Assembly (NCBI GenBank): GCA_047635375.1
Contig: JBLIKP010000059.1
Location: 1-15,382 of the forward strand
DNA from: JBLIKP01 sp047635375
GTDB taxonomy: Bacteria; Bacteroidota; Bacteroidia; Sphingobacteriales; Sphingobacteriaceae
Direction: 5' to 3'
DNA length: 15,382 nucleotides
Positions 1-6,994 of the stretch are shown here, one piece after another. A program made the position numbers and the translations under genes. The notes beneath the pieces were generated by a model, which worked only from the letters and a program-made list of their open reading frames with translations, had not been told where the DNA came from and did not search any database. Position 1 is the stretch's first letter. The number at the start of each line of letters is the position of its first letter.

Positions 1-402
1 AAAAATTTAGTTTCGCAATTATACCCCCCCCCATTTTAAATTCCTAATTTATTTGAAATATACCTGAATTCAGGGATGTGGGTTTAGGGAGAAAGAGAAG
101 CAGAATTAGAGTGGGGAATATTTAAGTATTCGAAAAATTCAGTTTCTAAAAATCATCCATCCACTTCGCATCCTTAAATGAGTTTAAGAAGAAATTAAGG
201 AGAGCTTGGTGGTTTGTCCTATTCAAACTTTTGAACTCCTGCACTTTTGCACTTCACCAAATTTTGAATAAAAAACGGGATTTTTTTTAAGTTTCAATTT
301 CCAATAAATCGAACAATTGAAATCTTATTTCCTTAATGTAACTTTGGTCACCAAATAAGAACATTAATTTGCAAACCTTTGTTATTCAAATAAAACGGAA
401 CA
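1..402. other. A/T-rich non-coding region upstream of the rhodanese operon
   Basis: I see no convincing gene here on either strand. The stretch is strongly A/T rich. It holds a run of nine C residues at 24-32, a short tandem repeat of TGCACTT (240-246 and 248-254), an A-run/T-run pair around CGGG at 271-288 that could form only a weak A-U hairpin, and a promoter-like element at 317-346. No tRNA-like fold or conserved protein tail is recognisable. The left part may be the downstream flank of a gene lying outside the window. Confidence 0.6.
317..346 (+). promoter_or_regulatory. Bacteroidota-type promoter of the rhodanese operon
   Basis: A TTG at 317-319 is followed after 19 bases by TAACTTTG at 339-346, a full match to the -7 consensus TAnnTTTG known in Bacteroides and Flavobacterium. 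The predicted transcription start is near 353, giving an A/T-rich leader of about 50 bases before the ATG at 403. No Shine-Dalgarno sequence precedes that ATG, as is normal in this phylum. The assignment rests on consensus match and position only. Confidence 0.6.
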
Positions 403-708
403 ATGGGACTATTAGATATTTTCAAAAGAGAAGACAAAACGAAATTATTACTTGAAAAAGGTGCGGTAGTAATCGACGTGAGAACGCCGGGAGAATTTAA
501 AGGTGGGCATGTTAAAGGCTCAATAAATATTCCTTTAGATACCATTGCCAAAGAGATTCCAAGGATAAAAAAAATGAATAAACCTGTAATTGCATGTTGC
601 GCTTCGGGAATGAGAAGTGGGTCGGCGTCGATTATTCTTAAAAATAACGGAATAGAAGCATGTAACGGCGGTAGCTGGGGAAAAGTAAATAGAAAAATTA
701 ATTCGTAA
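403..708 (+). CDS. Cytoplasmic single-domain rhodanese-like protein
   Basis: A 101-residue protein that is almost entirely one rhodanese domain. The DVRTPGEF motif (about 25-32) and GHVKGSINIP segment (35-44) are the usual CH2A/CH2B features. The active loop reads CASGMRS, with catalytic Cys66 and Arg71; a second cysteine (Cys65) directly precedes the catalytic one. There is no signal peptide, so it should act in the cytoplasm. Single-domain rhodaneses carry a persulfide on the loop cysteine and move sulfane sulfur between thiols, thiosulfate or cyanide; the acceptor cannot be read here. It is the first gene after the promoter at 317-346, and its TAA shares a base with the next gene's ATG (TAATG at 706-710), which suggests translational coupling. 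Confidence 0.9.
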   Translation: MGLLDIFKREDKTKLLLEKGAVVIDVRTPGEFKGGHVKGSINIPLDTIAKEIPRIKKMNKPVIACCASGMRSGSASIILKNNGIEACNGGSWGKVNRKINS

Positions 709-1106
709 TGAAAGGATTTATCACCACAATATTGGCTGCATTAATTTTCACAGCCTGCGGAAACGCACAAGATGCGTCCACAACTTCGGCGCAAGCTGGA
801 ACGTTTGAAGATCTAAAAGTCCAGGAGTTTCTTACCCTTTACGGAGAAAAAGAAAACGCCCAACTTTTGGATGTGAGGACTCCTGCTGAGACCGACAAAG
901 GAATTATTCAAGAAGCGATGATCATGGATTTCTTCGCGGAAGATTTCAAAACAAAACTCGCCACCCTTGACAAATCGCAACCACTGTTTGTGTACTGCGC
1001 ATCTGGCGGGCGAAGCGGGAAAACACTAAAAATCGCTAAAGAAATGGGCTTTTCTGAAGTTTATAATATGCTAGGTGGATACTCTGCCTTCGCAAGTCAA
1101 AAATAA
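708..1106 (+). CDS. Rhodanese-like lipoprotein
   Basis: A 132-residue rhodanese with an N-terminal lipoprotein signal: a hydrophobic stretch (4-15) ending in the lipobox IFTAC with Cys17 as the lipidated residue. A Ser/Thr/Ala-rich linker (about 20-31) leads into the rhodanese domain (about 33-130). LLDVRTPAE lies at 53-61 and the active loop YCASGGRSG has catalytic Cys97 and Arg102. The domain is compact, consistent with a periplasmic or envelope sulfurtransferase anchored by lipid. The start is fixed by the TAATG overlap with the upstream gene. It is clearly diverged from the genes on both sides, so this is not a recent tandem duplication. Confidence 0.9.
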   Translation: MKGFITTILAALIFTACGNAQDASTTSAQAGTFEDLKVQEFLTLYGEKENAQLLDVRTPAETDKGIIQEAMIMDFFAEDFKTKLATLDKSQPLFVYCASGGRSGKTLKIAKEMGFSEVYNMLGGYSAFASQK

Positions 1107-1108
1107 TT

Positions 1109-1618
1109 ATGCTTAGGCCAAAATTAATTTTTACGCTAATGTTTTCGTTAACAACCTTGTTCGGATGCGCCCAGAAAAAGGTGGGAAGTGGTGCTTATAA
1201 CATGACCTTAAAAGCCTTGCTTTCTCATTCGGTGCCGGAAGTTGAAGTGAAAGATATCTCCGATACTTCTGATGTATTTTTTTTAGATTCCCGTGCTAAA
1301 GCCGAATTTGAAGTTAGCCATATTAAAGGCGCCAAGTGGGTAGGGTACGACGATTTTGACCTTGCTCGTGTGAGCGAAGTTCCTAAGGATAAAAAAATCG
1401 TGGTTTACTGCTCAGTAGGATTTAGAAGTGAGAAGATTTCGGAGAAATTAATAGCCGACGGGTTCACCAATGTGTCTAACCTTTACGGTGGCATCTTTGA
1501 ATGGAAGAACCAAGATAAACCTGTTTTTGTAGATAGCATTGAAACTGATTCGGTGCATGCCTTTGATAAAACCTGGGGAATTTGGTTGAAAAAAGGAGAA
1601 AAGGTGTACAACAAGTAA
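1109..1618 (+). CDS. Rhodanese-like lipoprotein with extended N- and C-termini
   Basis: A 169-residue lipoprotein: signal with lipobox LFGC, lipidated Cys20. The rhodanese domain spans about 45-135, with FFLDSRAKAEFEVSHIKGA at 57-75 (the common Asp-Val-Arg is Asp-Ser-Arg here) and the active loop YCSVGFRSE with catalytic Cys101 and Arg106. The YGGIFEW segment (126-132) is typical of the C-terminal helix region. A tail of about 35 residues follows (DKPVF...TWGIWLKKGEKVYNK), which the two upstream rhodaneses lack. It lies two bases after the previous stop and one base before the next ATG, so it is firmly inside the operon. An envelope sulfurtransferase or sulfur carrier role is inferred; the substrate is unknown. 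Confidence 0.9.
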   Translation: MLRPKLIFTLMFSLTTLFGCAQKKVGSGAYNMTLKALLSHSVPEVEVKDISDTSDVFFLDSRAKAEFEVSHIKGAKWVGYDDFDLARVSEVPKDKKIVVYCSVGFRSEKISEKLIADGFTNVSNLYGGIFEWKNQDKPVFVDSIETDSVHAFDKTWGIWLKKGEKVYNK

Positions 1619-1619
1619 A

Positions 1620-1832
1620 ATGGATAAATTTAAACTGTCAATTATTGCCTGTCTAACACTGGGTTTGGCGCCGTTTTTTCCTGAACCTCATATTTGGGGA
1701 AAATTAAAATGGCTTGCTGGTGGAGCTGAGGGCATGGCTTTCGCCGATTATTTTGATATTTTGCTCCACGGAACCCCATGGGGGTATTTCATTTATCAGC
1801 TTTTCTTAAAATTTAAGGCCAACAAAGACTAA
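1620..1832 (+). CDS. Small conserved-looking membrane protein (70 aa)
   Basis: Seventy residues. A first hydrophobic segment spans about 5-20 and ends in PFFPEPHIWGKLKW; a Gly/Ala-rich stretch (34-41) and FDILLHGTPWG lead to a second hydrophobic segment (about 53-65) before a lysine-rich tail. The pattern suggests two membrane passes or a hairpin. I recognise short proteins of this shape (PEPHIWGKLKW, FD.LLHGTPW) as recurrent in Bacteroidota but know no established function. The gene begins one base after the third rhodanese stop and ends three bases before the desaturase-family gene, so it is almost certainly co-expressed. It could be an accessory subunit of the downstream membrane enzyme; that is inference from context only. 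Confidence 0.75.
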   Translation: MDKFKLSIIACLTLGLAPFFPEPHIWGKLKWLAGGAEGMAFADYFDILLHGTPWGYFIYQLFLKFKANKD

Positions 1833-1835
1833 CTC

Positions 1836-2708
1836 ATGCAGCGCTATATCGATACGTTTTTTTCTGGATTCACGGGTTATTGGAACTATTTAATGGATGA
1901 AGTAACCCAGCCCAATCTCCATAATTATTTCTATTGGTTAGTTGCGCTTTCAATTCTAGTTTGGGGTTTGGAAATTATTCTGCCCTGGAGAAGAAATCAG
2001 TCGATTTTCAGAAGAGATTTCTGGATGGACGGGTTCTATATGTTCTTCAATTTTTTCCTTTTTTCATTGGTTGGATACAATGCGATTTCCAATGTCGGGG
2101 TGGAGTTGTTTAACGATTTTCTTGGCGTTTTTGGAGTCACGAATCTGGCGGCAATCGAGCTTGAATCCTGGTCCCGTTGGGCGCAATTATTGGCCTTATT
2201 CATCATCGCCGATTTCGTGCAATGGAACATCCACCGATTATTACACCGTGTGCCTTTTCTTTGGGAATTTCACAAGGTGCACCATTCAGTAAAGGAAATG
2301 GGTTTTGCTGCCCACCTCCGTTTTCATTGGATGGAAACCGTGGTGTATAAAACCCTGCAATATATTCCGCTTGCGATGATTGGATTTTCTATCCAGGATT
2401 TTTTCTTGGTTCACATCACCGCATTATTTATTGGGCATATAAACCACGCCAATCTTGGTTGGGATTATGGTCCGCTTAAATACATCTTGAACAACCCTAA
2501 GATGCACATCTGGCATCACGCCAAGGAATTGCCAAAGGAACATAAGTACGGGATGAATTACGGTCTAACCTTTAGCTTTTGGGATTACATCTTTGGGACG
2601 GCTTACATTCCAAAAAACGGAAAAGACATAGAACTTGGATTTCCTGATGAAAAGGAATTCCCGAAATCGTTTTGGAAGCAGATTCTTTACCCCTTCCTGA
2701 AAAAATAA
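1836..2708 (+). CDS. Sterol desaturase / fatty acid hydroxylase family membrane protein
   Basis: A 290-residue integral membrane protein with the histidine clusters that bind the di-iron centre of the fatty acid hydroxylase superfamily: HRLLH (133-137), HKVHH (146-150) and HIWHH (224-228). Further histidines occur at 160, 164, 201 and 204 (HINH), as in the family. Hydrophobic segments lie at about 31-50, 64-83, 114-130 and 172-203. Relatives hydroxylate or desaturate lipids, sterols, carotenoids or ether lipids with O2; the substrate cannot be predicted. It is the last gene of the rhodanese operon. Its stop lies only three bases from the stop of the convergent hisS gene, with no terminator between them. 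Confidence 0.88.
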   Translation: MQRYIDTFFSGFTGYWNYLMDEVTQPNLHNYFYWLVALSILVWGLEIILPWRRNQSIFRRDFWMDGFYMFFNFFLFSLVGYNAISNVGVELFNDFLGVFGVTNLAAIELESWSRWAQLLALFIIADFVQWNIHRLLHRVPFLWEFHKVHHSVKEMGFAAHLRFHWMETVVYKTLQYIPLAMIGFSIQDFFLVHITALFIGHINHANLGWDYGPLKYILNNPKMHIWHHAKELPKEHKYGMNYGLTFSFWDYIFGTAYIPKNGKDIELGFPDEKEFPKSFWKQILYPFLKK

Positions 2709-2711
2709 GTT

Positions 2712-4085
2712 TTAAGAATTAGTCTTCGCGATTACTTCTTCCAATGAGCAAAGGTCTTGGTCGCCAGTAATCATGTTTTTCAGCGTGAATTTGTTCTGCT
2801 TTAACTCCTCATCGCCAATCATAATCACGAAAGGGATGTTGTTGCTGTTTGCATACATAAGGTTTTTCTTCACCTTCGCAACATCAGGATACATCTCCAC
2901 CGAGCGACCTTCTCGTCGTAACCTAGCCATTAAACTCAATGAAATGTTATGCGCTGCTTTGTCAAAGTTGCAGATGAAAATCTGAGTAGAAACGGCAATT
3001 TTATTTTTCAAAAGTCCTTTTTCCTCTAGCACATCGTAAATTCGGTCGGCGCCGAAGCTTATTCCAACGCCTGTAACGTCTTTTAAACCGAAAACTTCTG
3101 TCAGGTTGTCGTAGCGACCACCGCCACCTATACTTCCAATTTTCACGTCGTTTACCGCCACTTCGTAAATTGTTCCTGTGTAGTAATCCAATCCGCGGGC
3201 AAGCGTAAAATCAAGGGTTACTTCGCCTTCAAACTGCCCGAAATTCTTCAGGTAATCGAAAACGGTAATCATTTCTTCTACCCCTTTCATTCCCTGCTCA
3301 GATGATTTCAAATGACTTTGAAGCCATTCTAATTTATCGAAAACAGAGCCACTAACAGTAAAGGCCATCATCAAAGTATCGATGTCGCTTTCTCGGAAGC
3401 CTTTTTCTAAAAGTTCCTTCTTAACGCCATCGCTTCCTATTTTATCCAACTTATCAATGGCGATGGTTACTTCTGAAAATCGGTCGCCCATGCCGGCCAC
3501 TTCGATCAAGCCGCCAAGAATTTTGCGGTTGTTCAACCTTATGGTGTAATCCTCAAGACCAAGTTTACTCAAAGCCTCGTCGTAAATGGCGGCTAGCTCA
3601 GCTTCGCAAAGCAGACTGTCAGTGCCAATTACATCGGCATCGCATTGGTAGAATTCTCTGTAACGACCTTTTTGAGGTCTGTCGGCGCGCCAAACGGGTT
3701 GGATTTGGAATCTTTTGAAGGGAAAGGTAATGTCGTTTCTATGCTGAACAACGTAGCGGGCAAAGGGAATTGTTAAGTCGTAACGTAGTGCCTTTTCACT
3801 GATTTTTGGCGTAATTGCCGTAATATTTTTTTCGGCGAAGGCCTTATCGTCGACCTTATTTAAATACTCTCCAGAGTTTAAAATTTTGAAAATAAGTTTA
3901 TCCCCTTCATCGCCATATTTCCCGGTAAGGGTACGCAGATTTTCAAGGGATGGAGTTTCAATCTGTTGAAAACCATACTTTCTAAAAACGCTTTTTATGG
4001 TGTCGAAAATAAAATTACGTCCTGCCATCACAGCAGGTGAAAAATCTCTCGTTCCTTTTGGCAGGGTTGCCGGTATTTTTTCCAC
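2712..4085 (-). CDS. hisS: Histidyl-tRNA synthetase
   Basis: A full-length class II synthetase of 457 residues that charges tRNA-His. Visible landmarks are the N-terminal PKGTRDFSP (9-17), class II motif 2 around QIQPVWRADRPQKGRYREFYQCD (127-149), the histidine-binding HisA motif RGLDYYTG (297-304), HisB GGGGRYDNL (320-328) and motif 3 GVGISFGADRIYDVL (339-353). The C-terminal anticodon-binding domain starts near 365. It is the last gene of the minus-strand unit, 11 bases after the phosphatase gene. Having an essential translation gene distal to a catabolic dehydrogenase is unusual; an internal promoter is possible but I do not see a clear one. Confidence 0.97.
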   Translation of the reverse strand: MEKIPATLPKGTRDFSPAVMAGRNFIFDTIKSVFRKYGFQQIETPSLENLRTLTGKYGDEGDKLIFKILNSGEYLNKVDDKAFAEKNITAITPKISEKALRYDLTIPFARYVVQHRNDITFPFKRFQIQPVWRADRPQKGRYREFYQCDADVIGTDSLLCEAELAAIYDEALSKLGLEDYTIRLNNRKILGGLIEVAGMGDRFSEVTIAIDKLDKIGSDGVKKELLEKGFRESDIDTLMMAFTVSGSVFDKLEWLQSHLKSSEQGMKGVEEMITVFDYLKNFGQFEGEVTLDFTLARGLDYYTGTIYEVAVNDVKIGSIGGGGRYDNLTEVFGLKDVTGVGISFGADRIYDVLEEKGLLKNKIAVSTQIFICNFDKAAHNISLSLMARLRREGRSVEMYPDVAKVKKNLMYANSNNIPFVIMIGDEELKQNKFTLKNMITGDQDLCSLEEVIAKTNS

Positions 4086-4096
4086 TTTGTACTTTT

Positions 4097-4549
4097 TTAT
4101 CCTTGAACCTGAATTAATACTTTACAGGATTCTTTTAATTCATTAAAAACGGTTTCAAACTGATCTTCGGCGAAATATGGATCAGTAACTCCCTTATTTT
4201 GACCTGGGTGGCTAAGATTTAAGACCCAATCAACTTTTACCATATCGGCTTGTCCGCGTGTTTGCTTCAGCAAATCTCGGTAATTATTGGTGTCCATCAC
4301 ATAAATTCGGTCAAAATTATCGAAATCTTCTGGAGTAAATTGTCTCGCCTTTTGCTTTGAAATATCCACACCAAATTTTTTCGCCGTCGCCAAAGCCCGT
4401 GGATCTGGCTGTTCACCTACGTGCCAATCGCCCGTTCCGGCAGAGTCGACTTCCCATTTCAGTCCGCTTTTAGCAACTAAATCAGTAAGAATCCCTTCGG
4501 CCATTGGTGACCGACAAATATTTCCAAGGCAAACAAAAAGTACTTTCAT
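4097..4549 (-). CDS. Low-molecular-weight protein tyrosine phosphatase
   Basis: A 150-residue cytoplasmic phosphatase of the LMW-PTP family. The P-loop CLGNICRS lies at 7-14 with nucleophile Cys7 and Arg13, a second cysteine (Cys12) as in most members, and the general acid Asp123 in VTDPYF. DSAGTGDWHVGEQPDPRA (35-52) is the usual conserved stretch. Length is normal. It removes phosphate from phosphotyrosine or phosphoarginine proteins or small aryl phosphates; its target here is unknown. The start codon is two bases after the stop of the dehydrogenase gene, so the two are probably co-translated. No cognate tyrosine kinase is in the window. Confidence 0.95.
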   Translation of the reverse strand: MKVLFVCLGNICRSPMAEGILTDLVAKSGLKWEVDSAGTGDWHVGEQPDPRALATAKKFGVDISKQKARQFTPEDFDNFDRIYVMDTNNYRDLLKQTRGQADMVKVDWVLNLSHPGQNKGVTDPYFAEDQFETVFNELKESCKVLIQVQG

Positions 4550-4551
4550 TT

Positions 4552-5997
4552 TTAATTAATTTTTATGCAAACGTTTTTTGGTTCGGTGAAGAATTTTAAA
4601 GCCTCCCAGCCACCTTCACGACCTACACCGCTGCTTTTCATTCCGCCAAAGGGCGTTCTTAAATCTCGTAATAACCAGCAATTAATCCAAACAATTCCAG
4701 ATTGCACTTCTCGTGCTATACGATGGGCTTTGTTTAAATTTGAAGTCCAAACAGTGGCTGCTAGCCCATAATCGGTGCTGTTGGCTAGATTCACCACCTC
4801 CTCTTCTGTATCGAAGGGCATAATAGTTACCACAGGTCCAAAAATCTCTTCGGTATTGGTGCGACAATCTTGGGGTAAGCCTTCAATAACAGTGGGCTGA
4901 ATAAACCAACCGTCTTCACAACGACCTTCAATTTTAACAGGATTTCCACCGACTAAAACTTTTCCGCCTTCTTTTCGGGCAAGGTCAATGCATTTCAAAA
5001 CTTTTTCAAAATGTGCCTTGGAAACCACAGCTCCTTGCCGTGTTTCTTTCAATAAAGGATCGCCGTTGGTGAATGTTTTAACTTTTTCTATAAAGGCGGC
5101 CTTGAATTTTTCGTAGATGGGGCGCTCCACCATTATTCGCGATCCGCAAAGGCAAATCTGCCCTTGGTTAGCAAAGCTAGAACGCATTGTGGTGCGAAGC
5201 ATGTCGTCAAAATCACAGTCGGCGAAGATAATGTTTGGGTTTTTCCCACCAAGCTCCAGGGATAGTTTTTTGAACATTGGAGCAGCGATAGTTGCAATGG
5301 ATGCACCCGTAGCTGTGCCTCCAGTAAAAGAAATTGCTTTTATTTTCGGATGACGGGTCATAGCATCCCCAACTTTGGGTCCCAATCCGTGAACGATATT
5401 TAAAACTCCTTTTGGTAAACCTGCTTTATTACAAATTTCGCCAAGTAGATACGCGGTCATCGGCGTTATCTCTGAAGGCTTGGCAATAACGCAGTTTCCT
5501 GCGGCTAGTGCAGGGGCGATTTTCCAAGAGAAAAGATAAAGGGGGAGGTTCCACGGCGAAATACACCCAACGATGCCTAATGGCTCCCTAATGGTGTAAT
5601 TAATAGCTGTGTCTTCCATGATGTGAGCATCGGAAGCGAAATGAGTAATGGCCTGACCGTAAAAGCTGAAATTTGCAGCTGCTCGAGGAATATCAACCGC
5701 CTTGGCTAAGGTTAACGGCTTTCCATTATCAATACTTTCGGCACGAGCCAAGTCATCTAAATTATCTTCGATTAACTCTGCGATTTTCAGAAGAATTCTC
5801 GAGCGTTTTTCAGCTGGAGTTGTTGACCAAGATTTGAAAGCTTTTTCAGAAGCCTCAACGGCAAGATCTACATCATCAGAATTCCCATCAGGAATCAGGC
5901 TGTACACCTTCCCTGTTGCAGGCTCGAAATTATCAAGGTATTCACCGGTTTTTGGAGCTATTTCTTCCCCATTTATGAAATGCTGAATTTTTTTCAT
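4552..5997 (-). CDS. nbaE: 2-Aminomuconate-6-semialdehyde dehydrogenase (aldehyde dehydrogenase family)
   Basis: A 481-residue NAD-dependent aldehyde dehydrogenase. Family residues present are oxyanion Asn150 (ISPWN), general base Glu248 (LELGGKNP), nucleophile Cys282 in NQGQICLCGSR, and EEIFGP (383-388). The CLCGSR sequence after the nucleophile and GVGREGG near 457-463, whose Arg460 fits the substrate-carboxylate arginine, match the 2-aminomuconate/2-hydroxymuconate semialdehyde dehydrogenase branch. With the dioxygenase and decarboxylase genes nearby, the aminomuconate version is the best call: it oxidises 2-aminomuconate semialdehyde to 2-aminomuconate in tryptophan degradation. It follows the SDR gene by 45 bases, a gap that holds a 12-bp palindrome, and precedes the phosphatase gene by 2 bases. 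A hydroxymuconate semialdehyde role cannot be excluded from sequence alone. Confidence 0.88.
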   Translation of the reverse strand: MKKIQHFINGEEIAPKTGEYLDNFEPATGKVYSLIPDGNSDDVDLAVEASEKAFKSWSTTPAEKRSRILLKIAELIEDNLDDLARAESIDNGKPLTLAKAVDIPRAAANFSFYGQAITHFASDAHIMEDTAINYTIREPLGIVGCISPWNLPLYLFSWKIAPALAAGNCVIAKPSEITPMTAYLLGEICNKAGLPKGVLNIVHGLGPKVGDAMTRHPKIKAISFTGGTATGASIATIAAPMFKKLSLELGGKNPNIIFADCDFDDMLRTTMRSSFANQGQICLCGSRIMVERPIYEKFKAAFIEKVKTFTNGDPLLKETRQGAVVSKAHFEKVLKCIDLARKEGGKVLVGGNPVKIEGRCEDGWFIQPTVIEGLPQDCRTNTEEIFGPVVTIMPFDTEEEVVNLANSTDYGLAATVWTSNLNKAHRIAREVQSGIVWINCWLLRDLRTPFGGMKSSGVGREGGWEALKFFTEPKNVCIKIN

Positions 5998-6007
5998 CGT
6001 CAGAATT

Positions 6008-6019
6008 ATTTGGCCAAAT
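6008..6019. repeat. 12-bp perfect palindrome before the dehydrogenase gene
   Basis: ATTTGGCCAAAT is a perfect inverted repeat in the 45-base gap between the SDR and dehydrogenase genes, ending 10 bases from the dehydrogenase start. It could be an operator or a chance palindrome. Palindromes of this size are expected a few times by chance in 15 kb, so position is the only argument. Confidence 0.3.
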
Positions 6020-6042
6020 TGAATTTGATAAAGATAATAGGA

Positions 6043-6828
6043 TTAAATACTTCCTGTTCTTCCACCGTCTACCGGGATACTAGTTCCATTTACATAGGCC
6101 GCCGCAGGCGTACATAAGAACGCAACCATTGCCGCAATTTCTTCTGGCCTCCCTATTCTTTTCATAGGAACCTGACCTTCCATTACTGCTTTTACAGCGG
6201 CAGGATCGGCACCGGTAGATTTTGCCTTGTTGTTTATGATTTCGTCAAGTCGGCCAGTTCCAGTTGCTCCGGGAAGTACATTGTTAACTGTAATCCCATG
6301 TTCTCCAAGTTCATTGGCCATGGTTTTTGCCCAGCTAGCAACCGCACCGCGTATGGTATTACTAACACCTAATCCTTTTAAAGGGATCTTTACAGAAGTA
6401 CTTATTATGTTCACAATTCTTCCATATCCAGATTTTATCATCCCCGGAGAAAGTACCTGGGTAATGATGTGATTACAGATGAGGTGATTATTGAAAGCCG
6501 ATAAAAATTCGTCGGGAGATGATTTTGTTATAGGTCCTCCGGGAGGTCCTCCAGTATTATTTATCAAAATATGGGCTTCATTTTGATCGGCCCATTCGGT
6601 TAACGTTTGCTTTAATTCCTCTTGATTGGAGAAGTCGACGATTAGATATTGGTGATTTTGGCCTTCCACTTTTGGCAGAGAGGCCAAGGTGGTTTTTAGT
6701 TTTTCTTCGTTCCGTGCTACCAAAACAATGTTCGCTCCAAGGGATGCTAATTCAAGTGCCGAAGCTTGTCCAATTCCGCCCGTGCTTCCACACACAACAG
6801 CGTTTTTTCCTTTAAGTGATAGATTCAT
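6043..6828 (-). CDS. SDR-family oxidoreductase with atypical active site
   Basis: A 261-residue Rossmann-fold protein of the short-chain dehydrogenase/reductase family. The nucleotide-binding turn is CGSTGGIG (13-20), where TGxxxGIG is usual, and the NNAG motif appears as NNTGGPPGGP (90-99). The catalytic Tyr-x3-Lys is missing: the aligned position reads SNTIR (156-160), giving Ser for Tyr and Arg for Lys; Ser143 or Ser145 remains. VNNVLPG (181-187) and PVDGG (252-256) are normal. This resembles the ketoacyl-reductase-like SDR subgroup known for an imperfect cofactor motif and catalytic tetrad. Gene order places it at the head of the kynurenine-pathway dehydrogenase unit, but no pathway step needs a typical SDR. 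It may act by a different mechanism, bind a ligand or have a structural role. Confidence 0.9.
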   Translation of the reverse strand: MNLSLKGKNAVVCGSTGGIGQASALELASLGANIVLVARNEEKLKTTLASLPKVEGQNHQYLIVDFSNQEELKQTLTEWADQNEAHILINNTGGPPGGPITKSSPDEFLSAFNNHLICNHIITQVLSPGMIKSGYGRIVNIISTSVKIPLKGLGVSNTIRGAVASWAKTMANELGEHGITVNNVLPGATGTGRLDEIINNKAKSTGADPAAVKAVMEGQVPMKRIGRPEEIAAMVAFLCTPAAAYVNGTSIPVDGGRTGSI

Positions 6829-6913
6829 GGTGCAAATTTGCCTTTTTTTAGTACATTTTGTTCACATTTATTGTGTTTTAATTACAATTTTATTAAAATT
6901 ACAACGTCGGGAT

Positions 6914-6943
6914 TTTGATATGTGCCCGTAAATACTACATTTG
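6914..6943 (+). promoter_or_regulatory. Promoter of the HU gene
   Basis: TTTG at 6914-6917 and TACATTTG at 6936-6943, separated by 18 bases, match both the -33 and -7 consensus of Bacteroidota promoters exactly. The predicted start near 6950 gives a leader of about 45 bases made almost only of A and T before the ATG at 6995, fitting a highly expressed nucleoid-protein gene. The element lies in the 166-base divergent gap with the SDR gene; I could not find an equally clear minus-strand promoter there. Confidence 0.75.
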
Positions 6944-6994
6944 TAAGCATTCAACCATATATTTTTAAAATTTTAACCAATTAATTTTTACATC

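Noticed and set aside
240..290. Possible weak hairpin (A-run, CGGG, T-run) and tandem TGCACTT
   Set aside because: The stem would be only A-U pairs with no G/C core, so it is not a credible terminator. The tandem repeat is only two short copies.
348..551. Minus-strand reading frame of 67 codons across the rhodanese start
   Set aside because: It overlaps a clear rhodanese gene and the promoter region, and its translation has low-complexity, non-protein-like composition.
403..1618. Recent tandem triplication of one rhodanese gene
   Set aside because: The three proteins differ in length, export signal, active-loop sequence and tails, and share only family motifs. They look like old paralogues or separate recruits.
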